A stretch of DNA of 64,000 bases from Dyadobacter fanqingshengii (GCF_023822005.2 NZ_CP098806.1:3720001-3784000), one strand, 5' to 3'. Numbered from the stretch's first letter, positions 35,829 through 45,886 are shown. Numbers and translations are program-made. Notes: generated from the sequence alone by a model not told the origin.

Positions 35829-36860
35829 ATGAAAAGCGCTTTACGTTATATTATATCGCTTGCGCTGGCAGGCGGCCTGATCTGGTTTGTGTTTAAGGAC
35901 ATCAACTTCGCAGAAATGCTCGACAGGTTTGCCAAATCAGACTGGCGATGGATTGCGCTGTCATGTCTTTTATTACTCGGTGCTCACATTACAAGAGCAT
36001 GGCGCTGGGGAATGTTGATGGAACCGCTCGGCCACAAACCTGGACTTTTTAACAGCTCCATTTCTGTTTTAACCGGTTATTTTGCCAATTATATTGTGCC
36101 AAGAATGGGCGAAGTTACCCGTTGCGGAACATTATACAGACTGGAACGCATCCCCGTAAACCTCAGTTTCGGAACGGTTGTCGCTGAACGTATATTCGAC
36201 GTGCTGATTTTGTTGATCATGATCGGCTTGAATTTTATTCTCGAATTTGACCGCCTCAGCAAGTTTTTCACCGATTTTTTTCAAAGTAAAGTTCCAGGCG
36301 GACAGGGGGATTCGGCCGCGACGCTGTTAGGTATACTTACTGCTTTTCTGCTTCTTGGTGTCATTGGCGCGTACTTCGTTTATAAAAATGCTGCGCTAAG
36401 ACAAAAAATCCTAAAAAACGCTTTTGCTGAAAAGATCGTAACGTTTGGGAAGGGCATGCTGGATGGATTTTTAAGTATTCGTAAATTGAAGAGCCCGGGT
36501 CTATTTATCTTAAGCACAGTTGGCATTTGGATTTTATATTATTTGGTTTCCTATGTGCTGTTTTTCTGCATTCCTGAAACGTCTAATCTGGGACCATTGG
36601 CTGGCTTGACATTGTTAGTTGTAGGCGCGATTGGCATGACAGCACCAACGCAAGGCGGAATTGGCGCGTATCATTTACTTGTTGGTAACGTAATGATTTT
36701 GTATGGTTTATCCCAAAATGATGGCATTACGCTGGCTACGTTCATTCATGGTGCCCAAATGATTTTTATGCTGATCATCGGCGCACTTGCCTTTCTATAC
36801 GTTTTAGTACAAAACAAAAAATCGGTCGCCGAAAATAGTCAGGTCCCTATCGAAAATTAA
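35829..36860 (+). CDS. YbhN/LPG-synthase-TM-like (UPF0104) membrane protein
   Basis: This 343-residue polytopic protein has seven to eight membrane helices. It carries the family pattern: an N-terminal helix plus ARAWRWGMLMEPLG near 56-70, PRMGEVTRCGTLYRLERIPVNLSFGTVVAERIFDV in the central loop, and GAIGMTAPTQGGIGAYHLLVG near the C terminus. Relatives are the flippase part of lysyl-phosphatidylglycerol synthase (MprF); stand-alone proteins like this lack the transferase and probably move lipids. It follows panD by 41 bp and may share its promoter. Confidence 0.82.
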   Translation: MKSALRYIISLALAGGLIWFVFKDINFAEMLDRFAKSDWRWIALSCLLLLGAHITRAWRWGMLMEPLGHKPGLFNSSISVLTGYFANYIVPRMGEVTRCGTLYRLERIPVNLSFGTVVAERIFDVLILLIMIGLNFILEFDRLSKFFTDFFQSKVPGGQGDSAATLLGILTAFLLLGVIGAYFVYKNAALRQKILKNAFAEKIVTFGKGMLDGFLSIRKLKSPGLFILSTVGIWILYYLVSYVLFFCIPETSNLGPLAGLTLLVVGAIGMTAPTQGGIGAYHLLVGNVMILYGLSQNDGITLATFIHGAQMIFMLIIGALAFLYVLVQNKKSVAENSQVPIEN

Positions 36861-36941
36861 TTGTTGTTTTTATAGTCCGGTCATATCAAAACTGCGTATG
36901 ATACCGTATTATCATTACCCAAATCCTATTCAGCTGATCCG

Positions 36942-37430
36942 ATGAGCCTTACCGAAAGCAAGATTTTAAGACTAGAAGAAGCCGTTTCAACCGTGGAAGA
37001 CTGGCAGCGTGCCGGCCAGAAAGTAGTTTTTACAAATGGCTGCTTCGACATTGTTCACCTTGGCCACATTGATTACCTGGAAAAAGCGCGCGCATTGGGA
37101 GACAGGCTTGTACTGGGTTTAAATACAGATGCCTCGGTAAGCCGCCTCAAAGGACCATTGCGCCCGGTTGTGAATGAGTATGCAAGAGCCAGATTGATGG
37201 CAGCCCTTTCTTTCATTGATGCTGTCATTTTGTTCGACGAACCGACGCCTAGTCAGTTGATTGAAGCTGTAAAGCCTGACATTTTGGTCAAAGGAGACGA
37301 TTATACCGTTGAAACTATTGCTGGCGCGGATTTTGTTTTAGGTAAAGGAGGTGAGGTAAAAACGATCGCTCTCGTGCAGGGTTACTCGACTACCGCGCTG
37401 ATTGAGAAAATAAAACAAGGATATAACTAA
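36942..37430 (+). CDS. rfaE2: D-glycero-beta-D-manno-heptose 1-phosphate adenylyltransferase
   Basis: This 162-residue protein corresponds to the C-terminal (cytidylyltransferase-like) domain of HldE as a stand-alone enzyme. It activates heptose-1-phosphate with ATP for LPS core synthesis. The nucleotide-binding motif TNGCFDIVHLGHIDYL has the HxGH signature near 38-41. LGLNTDASVSRLKGPLRPV and PDILVKGDDY are conserved. The kinase half (RfaE1) is not in this window. The next gene begins 8 bp downstream, so the two are likely co-transcribed. Confidence 0.92.
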   Translation: MSLTESKILRLEEAVSTVEDWQRAGQKVVFTNGCFDIVHLGHIDYLEKARALGDRLVLGLNTDASVSRLKGPLRPVVNEYARARLMAALSFIDAVILFDEPTPSQLIEAVKPDILVKGDDYTVETIAGADFVLGKGGEVKTIALVQGYSTTALIEKIKQGYN

Positions 37431-37437
37431 CACAAAT

Positions 37438-38118
37438 ATGGCTGGTGCATATGTAATTGGTATTTTGGTGATGCTTATTAGCCTTTATGTGCAATGGCGT
37501 CTCAAACGTAAATTTGAAGAATATTCGCAAGTTGGGCTAAGCAATGGCATGAGCGGTAAAGAAATCGCGGAAACCATGCTTCGTGAAAGCGGAATATACG
37601 ATGTAAGGGTTTTATCTGTCGAAGGACGGCTTACTGACCACTACAACCCTCAGGATAAGACAGTTAACCTGAGCCCCGATGTGTATCATGGACGAAGCGT
37701 ATCGGCTGCGGCTGTGGCTTCCCACGAATGCGGTCACGCGGTGCAACACGCAACAGCGTATAAATGGTTACAATTAAGGTCGCAACTGGTGCCCTTTTTG
37801 AGCATCGCATCATCCTACATGCAGTGGATTATTTTAGGTGGAATTGTCTTGTTGAACACAACGCCGATTCCTCTAATGGTGGGTGTAGCATTATTTGCAG
37901 CAACAACATTGTTCAGTTTTATAACACTTCCTGTTGAGTACGACGCTAGTAACAGAGCGCTTGCCTGGATCCAGAAAAACAGGATTGTGAATGAGCGGGA
38001 ATATGCAATGTCTGCGGACGCTCTTAAATGGGCTGCCCGGACATACTTGGTAGCTGCAATCGGTTCATTAGCAACATTGCTTTATTACGTAAGCTTGCTG
38101 ATGGGAAGAAGGGATTAA
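37438..38118 (+). CDS. YugP-type membrane zinc metallopeptidase
   Basis: This 226-residue membrane protein has an N-terminal helix, the zinc-binding motif SHECGHAVQH (HExxH) near residues 98-107, and then three further helices. The third ligand is likely an acid in LPVEYDASNRALAW near 163-176. The family (DUF2268-unrelated, YugP/zinc_peptidase 2) is widespread but of unknown substrate. It is tightly linked to the heptose-phosphate adenylyltransferase gene. A bidirectional terminator follows. Confidence 0.88.
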   Translation: MAGAYVIGILVMLISLYVQWRLKRKFEEYSQVGLSNGMSGKEIAETMLRESGIYDVRVLSVEGRLTDHYNPQDKTVNLSPDVYHGRSVSAAAVASHECGHAVQHATAYKWLQLRSQLVPFLSIASSYMQWIILGGIVLLNTTPIPLMVGVALFAATTLFSFITLPVEYDASNRALAWIQKNRIVNEREYAMSADALKWAARTYLVAAIGSLATLLYYVSLLMGRRD

Positions 38119-38149
38119 CAAAGCGTTTGTCCTGACAAGCTAACAGGCG

Positions 38150-38183
38150 AAAGGGCTGAGAAATTAGGTTTCTCAGCCCTTTT
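38150..38183. terminator. Bidirectional intrinsic terminator
   Basis: A perfect 14-bp stem AAAGGGCTGAGAAA/TTTCTCAGCCCTTT with a 5-nt loop has A and T runs on either side. It lies between the convergent metallopeptidase and FG-GAP genes. Confidence 0.8.
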
Positions 38184-39353
38184 CTATTTCTTCTTCTGAT
38201 TCCAATACACCACCACATTATGCGTCGAACGTCCCGATGCTAGAATGTCCAGGTCGCCGTCTCCGTCCAAATCTGCTGCCGCAATATCTTCACATGCGAT
38301 CTTGATTTTTTCGTCCAGCGCGTACTCCTGCCACTTTTTGCCTTCCGGATCTGATCCTACATAAATTCTGACGCCTGTTTCTCCGGTTACATTAGGATTA
38401 CGCCATCCCATCACCACCTGATCGCGGCCTTGTCCGAAGAAATCCGCGCATACCAGCGCGTGACCCTCCTTTATTTTATCGGTCAGAACCGTTCTGTTAT
38501 CTTTTGAGTAAACCACCAGACTCGTGCCGTGCATAGGCTCGATCGTGGCTGTGAATAATTGGTTTTTGCCCAAACTTCCCGTTCTGATCTCCCCTACTCC
38601 GGTTCCCGGCACCATCCAAGTCCCCGATGGCGCCCATCCATCTGCACCATTCAAGAAAACCTGAACACCTTCTTTCCCTGCCACTGCCAGTCCGAGCATT
38701 CTGCCGGGCACTTCCATGGGCTGCAAATTGTGCGTCATGTGCATGCCGGTTTCCACCAATTCATAACCCCAAATCCCCGTTTTCTTCTCAGGAACATCGA
38801 AAACAATCAGTTTTACACCGGCGCCTTCTCCACCCGAATTGCCTTCGCCGTGCAACGGAAGTACAGCGAGCTGAAAACCACCATCTGCTTTTTTCACCCA
38901 CTGCATTCGATGGATCGTAACCTCATGATGTAAACGAACCGGCTCCCAAAGCTGGGTGCGGTCATTTGGGGCAGACAGATAATACACTGCACCGGATTGC
39001 TTCAAATTCTTGGTTTCCGATGGGTTCCATTGTGCCCCTACCGCCACTTCCACTTTCCCATCCCCGTCAATATCCCGGGCTGCTATGCATACATTATCCT
39101 GCTCGGTCAGATCCCTTGCAATTACGTAACGCGTCCATTTGTCAGCTTTTTTTCCTGGGTTTTTATACCAGACAATTTCCTTTTTATCTGCCAGTAAAAT
39201 ATCCAGCTTTCCGTCCCCATCCACATCACCGGACGTAACGCCATAGCCGATGCTGATCTTGTCATCAATAACTTCCCCAACAAAAGTCGCGGTTTGGGCA
39301 ACCGTTTTTGCTGCAATCAGTGAAAGGGTAAAAAGTAATAATTTTCTGTTCAT
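38184..39353 (-). CDS. Secreted FG-GAP/VCBS-repeat protein
   Basis: This 389-residue protein has a signal peptide ending near VAQ and then FG-GAP blades with calcium-loop sequences DVDGDGKLDIL, DIDGDGKVEVA and DLDGDGDLDILASG (DxDxDG). Such repeats form integrin-like beta-propellers used for binding or as scaffolds around secreted sugar-active enzymes. A similar gene lies at 60255-61460 in a catabolic cluster, but here there is no enzyme neighbour on the same strand. It is divergent from gcvT. Confidence 0.85.
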   Translation of the reverse strand: MNRKLLLFTLSLIAAKTVAQTATFVGEVIDDKISIGYGVTSGDVDGDGKLDILLADKKEIVWYKNPGKKADKWTRYVIARDLTEQDNVCIAARDIDGDGKVEVAVGAQWNPSETKNLKQSGAVYYLSAPNDRTQLWEPVRLHHEVTIHRMQWVKKADGGFQLAVLPLHGEGNSGGEGAGVKLIVFDVPEKKTGIWGYELVETGMHMTHNLQPMEVPGRMLGLAVAGKEGVQVFLNGADGWAPSGTWMVPGTGVGEIRTGSLGKNQLFTATIEPMHGTSLVVYSKDNRTVLTDKIKEGHALVCADFFGQGRDQVVMGWRNPNVTGETGVRIYVGSDPEGKKWQEYALDEKIKIACEDIAAADLDGDGDLDILASGRSTHNVVVYWNQKKK

Positions 39354-39450
39354 AATCTCTGTTTCAGGGCATTTATCTCCCTAATTATTTAAGCATATTT
39401 TTTCACAATATACTTCAAAAAGTGCACAGCAGCATTTGAAAAAAGACTTT

Positions 39451-39484
39451 TTTGTGTGGCTTTGATCGGCTTTACCTACTTTTG
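39451..39484 (+). promoter_or_regulatory. Probable promoter of gcvT
   Basis: TACTTTTG (39477-39484) is a perfect -7 element. TTTG at 39451-39454 is the best -33 candidate, but the 22-bp spacing is slightly long. The start codon is about 28 bp downstream. Confidence 0.45.
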
Positions 39485-39512
39485 TAAATTATTGTGAACC
39501 AATTTACCATTC

Positions 39513-40595
39513 ATGAAAACCGTCCCTTTACATCAGGTCCATATTGATCTGGGCGCCAAAATGGTCCCATTTGCAGGTTTTGAAATGCCTGTACGCTATT
39601 CCTCGGATCTGGATGAACACCACACTGTAAGAAATAATGTAGGCGTTTTTGACGTCTCTCACATGGGGGAATTCAGCGTTAAAGGCCCGAAAGCACTTGA
39701 TCTGATTCAAAAGGTTACTTCGAATGATGCCTCGGCTTTGTTTGACGGAAAAGTCCAGTACAGTTACCTGCCCAACGGACAAGGCGGCGTTGTGGATGAT
39801 CTGCTGGTTTACAGAATAAAAGAAGACGAATATTTTTTGGTTGTGAATGCATCCAACATAGATAAGGACTGGAACTGGATCCAAAGCCACAATGCAGAGG
39901 GCGTCTCAATGGAAAATATTTCCGACGAACTATGCCTTTTTGCAGTGCAGGGCCCTAATGCAACACCCACATTACAAAAGCTGACCTCGGTTGATCTGGG
40001 AGCGATGGATTATTATACATTCAAGATTGGCGAAATGGCTGAGATTTCGGATGTAATAATTTCAGCAACAGGTTACACCGGCGCAGGTGGATTTGAAATA
40101 TATGTCAAAAATGCAGACGCAGTTAAAATGTGGAAAGCCATATTTGAAGCCGGCGCCGAATTTGGCATAAAACCTGTGGGATTAGGCGCACGCGACACAT
40201 TAAGACTTGAAAAAGGCTTTTGTTTATACGGAAATGACATTGATGACAACACATCGCCACTGGAAGCCGGCTTAGGTTGGGTTACCAAATTTACAAAAGA
40301 CTTCATCGACGCGAAAGAACTAAAAGAACAGAAAGAAGCTGGTTTGGAGAAGAAACTGGTTGGTTTTGAAATGATCGACAGAGGAATCCCGCGCGGACAT
40401 TATGAGCTGTGCGATGAAACCGGCACCAAATTGGGAGAAGTGACTTCGGGCACACAATCGCCCACATTGCAAAAAGGAATTGGCATGGGTTATGTGCCAA
40501 CTGCATTTGCCAAACCCGAGACGGAAATTTTTGTAAAGGTCCGCGACAAATTATTGAAGGCAAAAGTTGTTAAACTTCCTTTTGTAAAAAACTAA
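39513..40595 (+). CDS. gcvT: Glycine cleavage system T protein (aminomethyltransferase)
   Basis: This 360-residue enzyme transfers the aminomethyl-derived one-carbon unit to tetrahydrofolate, releasing ammonia. The opening [27 protein letters not shown] and the segment [16 protein letters not shown] are diagnostic, with folate-site regions [15 protein letters not shown] and [20 protein letters not shown]. The conserved ending has [21 protein letters not shown]. Length is normal. The other gcv genes are elsewhere. comB follows 40 bp later. Confidence 0.97.
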   Translation: MKTVPLHQVHIDLGAKMVPFAGFEMPVRYSSDLDEHHTVRNNVGVFDVSHMGEFSVKGPKALDLIQKVTSNDASALFDGKVQYSYLPNGQGGVVDDLLVYRIKEDEYFLVVNASNIDKDWNWIQSHNAEGVSMENISDELCLFAVQGPNATPTLQKLTSVDLGAMDYYTFKIGEMAEISDVIISATGYTGAGGFEIYVKNADAVKMWKAIFEAGAEFGIKPVGLGARDTLRLEKGFCLYGNDIDDNTSPLEAGLGWVTKFTKDFIDAKELKEQKEAGLEKKLVGFEMIDRGIPRGHYELCDETGTKLGEVTSGTQSPTLQKGIGMGYVPTAFAKPETEIFVKVRDKLLKAKVVKLPFVKN

Positions 40596-40635
40596 TCATC
40601 TTCCCAAAACCACTCCACAGAATCGATTGCATTAT

Positions 40636-41346
40636 ATGAAACAACTTGATGTTTGCCTTACACCCGACCTGCTTCATTTACACAAACTGAATAATTCAAT
40701 TGTAGTCGTAGCGGATGTTTTCAGGGCTACTTCGTGCATGGTTACCGGCCTCGCTTATGGTGTGAAAAGCATTACGCCAGTTGCAAGTGTTGAAGAATGT
40801 AAATTTTTACAGGACAAGGGTTTCATCGCTGCTGCGGAACGCGATGCACGGAAAGTGGAAGGCTTTGATCTGGACAATTCGCCTTTCAGCTATATGAATG
40901 AGCGGCTGATCGGCTCACAGATTGCAATGACAACCACCAATGGAACGTTATCCATTTCCAAAGCGAAAGCCTCAGCCGTAAAAGTAATGATCGGATCATT
41001 CCTGAACCTGGGTGCATTAGCAAATCATTTACGTTCGGAACCTTATGACATTCTGGTGCTTTGTGCTGGCTGGAAAGGCAGGCCCAACCTGGAAGACACG
41101 CTTTTCGCAGGTGCACTTGCGGACGCATTGAAAGACGAGTTTATGCTTTTGGAAGACGGCACTTTAATGGCGCAGCGGCTATATGACCAGAGCCGCGACA
41201 ATTTGCTGGCGAGCGTTTCCAATTCATCTCACGTACGCAGGTTACAACGTTTGGGAATCCAGAAAGATATATCTTATTGTCTTCAGAGAGATCTGTATGA
41301 CATTGTTCCCGTTTTACGCGGAAGCACCTTGGTTGCAATGCATTAA
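40636..41346 (+). CDS. comB: 2-phosphosulfolactate phosphatase family protein
   Basis: This 236-residue Mg-dependent acid phosphatase of the ComB family starts at ATG 40636; a TTG three codons earlier is less likely. Conserved segments: VVVADVFRATSCMVTGLAYG, AAERDARKVEGFDLDNSP, TTTNGTLSISKA and VLCAGWKGRPNLEDTLFAG. In archaea it acts in coenzyme M synthesis. In Bacteroidota the substrate is uncertain; sulfonolipid or sulfolactate metabolism is a possibility. It sits in a forward run gcvT-comB-Ig protein-porZ-udk with short gaps. Confidence 0.9.
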   Translation: MKQLDVCLTPDLLHLHKLNNSIVVVADVFRATSCMVTGLAYGVKSITPVASVEECKFLQDKGFIAAAERDARKVEGFDLDNSPFSYMNERLIGSQIAMTTTNGTLSISKAKASAVKVMIGSFLNLGALANHLRSEPYDILVLCAGWKGRPNLEDTLFAGALADALKDEFMLLEDGTLMAQRLYDQSRDNLLASVSNSSHVRRLQRLGIQKDISYCLQRDLYDIVPVLRGSTLVAMH

Positions 41347-41369
41347 GTTAAAAAACTAACAATTCTTAC

Positions 41370-43382
41370 ATGTTCAGATTCGTCTTTATCATTTTTTGTG
41401 GGTTAATGATTTTTTCAAATCAGGCCAATGCCCAGCGAAGAACAAGTTCACCTAAAAGACAAATTCTTGCTCCAAAGAAAAAAGCTACGGCAGCCCCCAA
41501 GCCAGCTGTTACGCCTACCCCAGACTCTATTGCAACTCCTCAGGCAACACAGGCAGCACCGGTAGCAACACCCACTGCAGATACAGCAACCGCTGTGCGT
41601 GACGCCGTCCGGGACACGATTATAACTCCGGACAGCAGCAACATTGAAATTTCCTCGGACACGCTCACGGAAAAAGAAGCCGAAGAGCGGCTCGCCAAAA
41701 CCGAACCGGCCGCTGACAGCGTAAAGTCCTTTAAAATTATTATTGACGATATTTCTTACTTGTCCGTTTGCCCGGGAACGACCATTAACATTCCTTTTAA
41801 AACAGTTGGCCCCTACGATGAGGGCAACACATTCATTGCGCAACTGATTGATGCAAACGGAAAATCAGTTCCTATATCATTGCCAGTCAGCAAAAGTCCG
41901 GTTAAGGCTGTCATTCCTTCTTATAAAATAGGTGGCGAAGTTTACCGGATACAAATTGTAGCTTCGGTTCCGGTTGTACGGAGCCAGGAAGTGCCGATCC
42001 GCTTGTTACAAAATGCCAGCGCAAGGCTCGAGGTGATCGACGGAACGCAATCTGTGCGCATTATGCCGGGGCAGGATGTTAATTTGAAAGTGAATTTTAC
42101 GGGAGCAGGGCCCTGGTCTTTCCTGATGTCGGATAGCACAGTGGTTTATCAAACATTGTCCAATCCGCATTATCTGACTGTGAAACCGAAAGATGTAAAA
42201 GCTTATAAATTAATGGGCGTTGCCAATGCCTGCGGCAGCGGAGCTGTTTCGGGAGAAGCCATTGTGAATGTTAATAACAATCCCGAACCGAAACTGGAAT
42301 TAAAGGAAGTGGAGAAAATCGCGAAACTTTGCAGCGGCATCCCATTTCAGGTTCCGTTCAACGCAACAGGGAAATATAAGGATGGAAACAAATTCGTTGT
42401 ACAAATCGCGGAACGGACCGGTGCTTTTAAAACCATCTCAACACCCGATACAACGGGCTACATTACGACGCAAATTCCAACAAATTACAAACCCGGCGAA
42501 TACAAATTGCGCGTAGTTTCTTCTGCGCCTTATCTGGTAAGCCAAACGACGAACATTACCATTGTTTCGCCTACTGTTGCGACTTTGCAAAGGGATTCTT
42601 TAAGATTGGGTGAAAATGAAACAGGTGAACTGACAGTGAAATTTACCGGCGGCGGGCCTTGGTTTGTGTTGCTTTCTGACGGAACCTATGAAAATAACAT
42701 TCAGGAATCGCCCTACAAAATGAAGGTTAAACCAGTTTTTGACACGAATTATCAGATCACTTCCGCAGGAGGCTTGTGTGGTGTGGGCAAATTTTCAGGA
42801 GCCGCAAAAGTTTCTGTTAAGAGTCCACCCGCGAGCATAACATTGGAAAAACTGCCTCAAAACATGGTTTGTGCTGGCTCGACCATTGAAATACCCTACA
42901 AGACAGAAGGGCGTTATAACCCTAATAACAAATTCTCTGTTCAAATCACGGATAAATCGGGACGGTTTGTGAGCTTGCCGACGACGGTAACACCTACCGC
43001 AATGAAAGTAAAAATCAACAATGCGGCGCAGGGCGACACCATCCGGACACAAAAAATACGGATCATTTCTTCGTCTCCGGCCGTTTCAAGCGCCATTGAA
43101 GAACTGGATGTGATTGCACCGGACAAGGCTTCGGGAGAAGTATCCGGCAAAGGCACTATAACCGCCGGAAGGACGACGCGCATTCAGCTGAAATTCAAGA
43201 ACGGATTACCGCCCTGGTCATTCACATTATCGGATGGAACCGCCATCAACGGAACATTCCTGAATCCATACCTGATCTCCGTTTCACCGGCTACGACCAC
43301 AGAATACACGATCAGTTCACTGAAGAGCGGTTGCGGCACGGGAACAGGAAAAGGTTCGGCAGTAGTTACGGTTTCCAATTAA
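41370..43382 (+). CDS. Secreted protein with three bipartite Ig-like repeats
   Basis: This 670-residue protein has a signal peptide ending near NANAQ, a Pro/Thr/Ala-rich linker (about 25-80), and three tandem units of about 180 residues. Each unit has a first half starting Cys-P/S/A-G and containing a VQI-T/A-G core (CPGTTINIPFKT, CSGIPFQVPFNA, CAGSTIEIPYKT). The second half starts with GPW or PPW and ends in a Cys-G motif (GPWSFLMSDS, GPWFVLLSDG, PPWSFTLSDG). The repeated Cys pairs suggest disulfides. The folds look like beta-sandwich adhesion modules. I know no named family. It directly precedes porZ (34-bp gap), so it may be linked to the T9SS cell surface. Confidence 0.75.
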   Translation: MFRFVFIIFCGLMIFSNQANAQRRTSSPKRQILAPKKKATAAPKPAVTPTPDSIATPQATQAAPVATPTADTATAVRDAVRDTIITPDSSNIEISSDTLTEKEAEERLAKTEPAADSVKSFKIIIDDISYLSVCPGTTINIPFKTVGPYDEGNTFIAQLIDANGKSVPISLPVSKSPVKAVIPSYKIGGEVYRIQIVASVPVVRSQEVPIRLLQNASARLEVIDGTQSVRIMPGQDVNLKVNFTGAGPWSFLMSDSTVVYQTLSNPHYLTVKPKDVKAYKLMGVANACGSGAVSGEAIVNVNNNPEPKLELKEVEKIAKLCSGIPFQVPFNATGKYKDGNKFVVQIAERTGAFKTISTPDTTGYITTQIPTNYKPGEYKLRVVSSAPYLVSQTTNITIVSPTVATLQRDSLRLGENETGELTVKFTGGGPWFVLLSDGTYENNIQESPYKMKVKPVFDTNYQITSAGGLCGVGKFSGAAKVSVKSPPASITLEKLPQNMVCAGSTIEIPYKTEGRYNPNNKFSVQITDKSGRFVSLPTTVTPTAMKVKINNAAQGDTIRTQKIRIISSSPAVSSAIEELDVIAPDKASGEVSGKGTITAGRTTRIQLKFKNGLPPWSFTLSDGTAINGTFLNPYLISVSPATTTEYTISSLKSGCGTGTGKGSAVVTVSN

Positions 43383-43416
43383 AACGCAAAAAGGCAGCTT
43401 ATCGCCGCAAAAGGAA

Positions 43417-45240
43417 GTGATCATGAAACGGCTGGTTTTGTTTGTGCTTCTTTGCGGCGCCCTATCTCAGATGGGTATGGGCCAGAATGTGGCATTGGGC
43501 CAGTGGGAAACGCATTTCAATTATCTTTCCGCGAAGCACATAGTTCGGGTTAATGATCACATTTTTTGCGCTTCGCATAACGGCCTTTTCAGCATTCATA
43601 CCATTGATAAGCATATCAAAACCTGGTCAAAATCAGACGGTCTGACGAGCACTGGAATCAGCAGCATGGCTTTTGATCAGGAGCAGAATCTTTTGCTTCT
43701 GGCGTATAGGGATGGCAATGTTGATTTGGTTTATCTGGATCAATCCGTGCAGCCCGAACAAATTATCAGTTGGCCCGTTTTTGCGCAGAATCCCGATTTA
43801 CCAGAAAATAAGAACATCAAGCGTGTCATTTTGCGGGAAAATCTCGCCTACCTCTGTACTGGTTTTGGCATTGTGGTTCTGGACATCAAAAATCAGCAGG
43901 TCGAAGAAACCTACCGTTATATCGGAACCAATGGGACGCAAGTATCTGTAAGCGACATTGCCTTTGCTGGTGACTCACTATTTGCGGTAACGGCGCAGGG
44001 AATTCTTGCAACTTCCATGTCTCCGGCTGTTAACAGGCAGTATTTTGCCAATTGGAAAACAGTTGCGACGCCGGCAAAAGCGGTAGCCATTGCGGCCAGT
44101 GCTGCTCAGCTTTATATAGGTTGTGCAGGCAGGGGTTTATACCAAAGAGAAAAAGGGAACTGGAAATCTGTCTTCCTATCAAGCAGCCAAACGTATTTTT
44201 TAAATGCATCAGAAAATGAACTCACCGCCACATTGGATGATCGGGTCATTTTATTCAACCAAAAAAACGAGGCGAAAACATTCACTAGCCCTTTGTTCAA
44301 AGCTCCTGAGGAATCAGTTCAGATAAATAGTGAAAGGTTTTGGATCGCCGATGCAAAAAATGGTTTGCTCCATAACGAAAACCAGGCATTTCAATCTTTC
44401 GCTCCCCTACAAGCCGACACCACTATTTTCCCAAGAAGAGATTCTTCCATTATTGATTTGAATGCACTCAGCTGGACAAGACTTCCGGAATATCTGGGCG
44501 GCGGCATATTGGTCAAAAACACTCAGAATCAGCAACGTATTCTTACAACAAATTTGGGAAGCGGCAGTTTGCCTTCTTCTATTGTTAATAGTCTGGCCAT
44601 TGATGTGGATGGAAACATTTGGTTTGCGAGCGATAAAGGAGTTGGCTATTTTGTTACTGATGACATTCTGAATGCGGCGAGGGTCGATGCTGTTTTGCCT
44701 ATTTACGGCCAGCGAAGACTTTTTGCCAATGAAAAATGCACTGCAATTGCTATTGAACCAGGCAATCGAAAATGGATAGGCACACGAAACGGCTTGTATC
44801 TGTTCAATGAAGATGGGACTGAGTTGATCCAAAAAATTTCTGCAGCCGACAGTCCTTTACCCTCCGATTCAATCAGCGCATTGCAATGCGACTCCGAAAA
44901 AGGCATTTTGTTTATTGATACACCCAATGGAATGGTTTCGTACAGAAGCAATTCCACAACCTCGTCTGAGGATTTTTCGGGTGTAAAGATATTTCCCAAC
45001 CCGGTGCAGCCCGGATATGGAGGGACGATTGGCATAACTGGCTTGATGAATGATTCGGTCGTTAAAATCACTGAACTTTCCGGCCGCCTGATTTACGAAA
45101 CAAAGTCGCAAGGAGGCACCGCTTCCTGGGATCTGAATGATTACACCGGCAGACGTGCCAAAGGCGGAATTTATATGGTCCTCATTGTGACCTCCGACGG
45201 GAATGAGAAGTTTGCCGGAAAACTGGCCGTAATAAACTGA
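43417..45240 (+). CDS. porZ: PorZ-like type IX secretion surface protein
   Basis: This 607-residue exported protein opens with ALGQWETHFNYLSAKHIVRVNDHIFCASHNGLFSI and contains two-component-regulator-type propeller blades (SDGLTSTGISSMAFD, IDVDGNIWFASDKGVGYF, NRKWIGTRNGLYLFNEDG). A C-terminal beta domain follows (VKIFPNPVQPGYGGTIGITG ... GGIYMVLIVTSDGNEKFAGKLAVI). This is the layout of PorZ, which works with PorU, PorV and PorQ to attach T9SS cargo to anionic LPS. The sorting-type domain is retained on the surface. The udk start lies 4 bp after its stop. Confidence 0.85.
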   Translation: MIMKRLVLFVLLCGALSQMGMGQNVALGQWETHFNYLSAKHIVRVNDHIFCASHNGLFSIHTIDKHIKTWSKSDGLTSTGISSMAFDQEQNLLLLAYRDGNVDLVYLDQSVQPEQIISWPVFAQNPDLPENKNIKRVILRENLAYLCTGFGIVVLDIKNQQVEETYRYIGTNGTQVSVSDIAFAGDSLFAVTAQGILATSMSPAVNRQYFANWKTVATPAKAVAIAASAAQLYIGCAGRGLYQREKGNWKSVFLSSSQTYFLNASENELTATLDDRVILFNQKNEAKTFTSPLFKAPEESVQINSERFWIADAKNGLLHNENQAFQSFAPLQADTTIFPRRDSSIIDLNALSWTRLPEYLGGGILVKNTQNQQRILTTNLGSGSLPSSIVNSLAIDVDGNIWFASDKGVGYFVTDDILNAARVDAVLPIYGQRRLFANEKCTAIAIEPGNRKWIGTRNGLYLFNEDGTELIQKISAADSPLPSDSISALQCDSEKGILFIDTPNGMVSYRSNSTTSSEDFSGVKIFPNPVQPGYGGTIGITGLMNDSVVKITELSGRLIYETKSQGGTASWDLNDYTGRRAKGGIYMVLIVTSDGNEKFAGKLAVIN

Positions 45241-45244
45241 AACT

Positions 45245-45886
45245 ATGACAACCCCAGAATTTGCACCCTATATCGTAGGCATTACCGGCGGAAGCGCATC
45301 GGGCAAAACCTTTTTTATGAAGAGCCTGATCGATTCTTTTGAAAAAGAAGAAATTACCCGAATTTCCCAGGACAATTATTACCGCCCCATTCACGAAATC
45401 CCGAGGGATGAAAATGGCGTAGAAAATTTTGATCTTCCCGAGACCATTGACCACCACTTATTTGCCGAACACATTGCCTTATTGCGGGCAGGACGGGAGG
45501 TGCATCAAAAAGAGTATACATTCAATAATCCGCTGATCAAACCTGAGATCCTTGTTTTTGAGCCGAGGCCCATTATCATTGTCGAAGGCATTTTTGTTTT
45601 TTATTTCCCCGAGATCGCCAGGCTGATAGACCTGAAAATATTTGTGGATGCCAAAGAGCATGTTAAAATAAAACGGAGAATTATTCGTGATAATAACGAA
45701 CGCGGCTATGACCTGGACGACGTGCTCTATCGCTGGGAACATCATGTAGCGCCAACGTATGACAAGTTTATACTGCCGCTGCGCTCCGAAGCCGATATGA
45801 TCATCAACAACAACACCCGCTTTGATACTGGCCTGGAAGTTTTGAAAGGTTTTTTGAAAGGAAAACTGGCGGAGCGGAAAATTTGA
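45245..45886 (+). CDS. udk: Uridine kinase
   Basis: This 213-residue enzyme phosphorylates uridine and cytidine in pyrimidine salvage. It has a P-loop GITGGSASGKTFF near 12-24, then ISQDNYYRPIHEIPRDENGVENFDLPETID. IIVEGIFVF forms the Walker B region, and KIKRRIIRDNNERGYDLDDVLYRWEHHVAPTYDKFI the lid. It starts 4 bp after porZ, so it is co-transcribed. The 3' end overlaps the longest frame of the next gene, but that gene's likely start is 56 bp further on. Confidence 0.93.
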   Translation: MTTPEFAPYIVGITGGSASGKTFFMKSLIDSFEKEEITRISQDNYYRPIHEIPRDENGVENFDLPETIDHHLFAEHIALLRAGREVHQKEYTFNNPLIKPEILVFEPRPIIIVEGIFVFYFPEIARLIDLKIFVDAKEHVKIKRRIIRDNNERGYDLDDVLYRWEHHVAPTYDKFILPLRSEADMIINNNTRFDTGLEVLKGFLKGKLAERKI

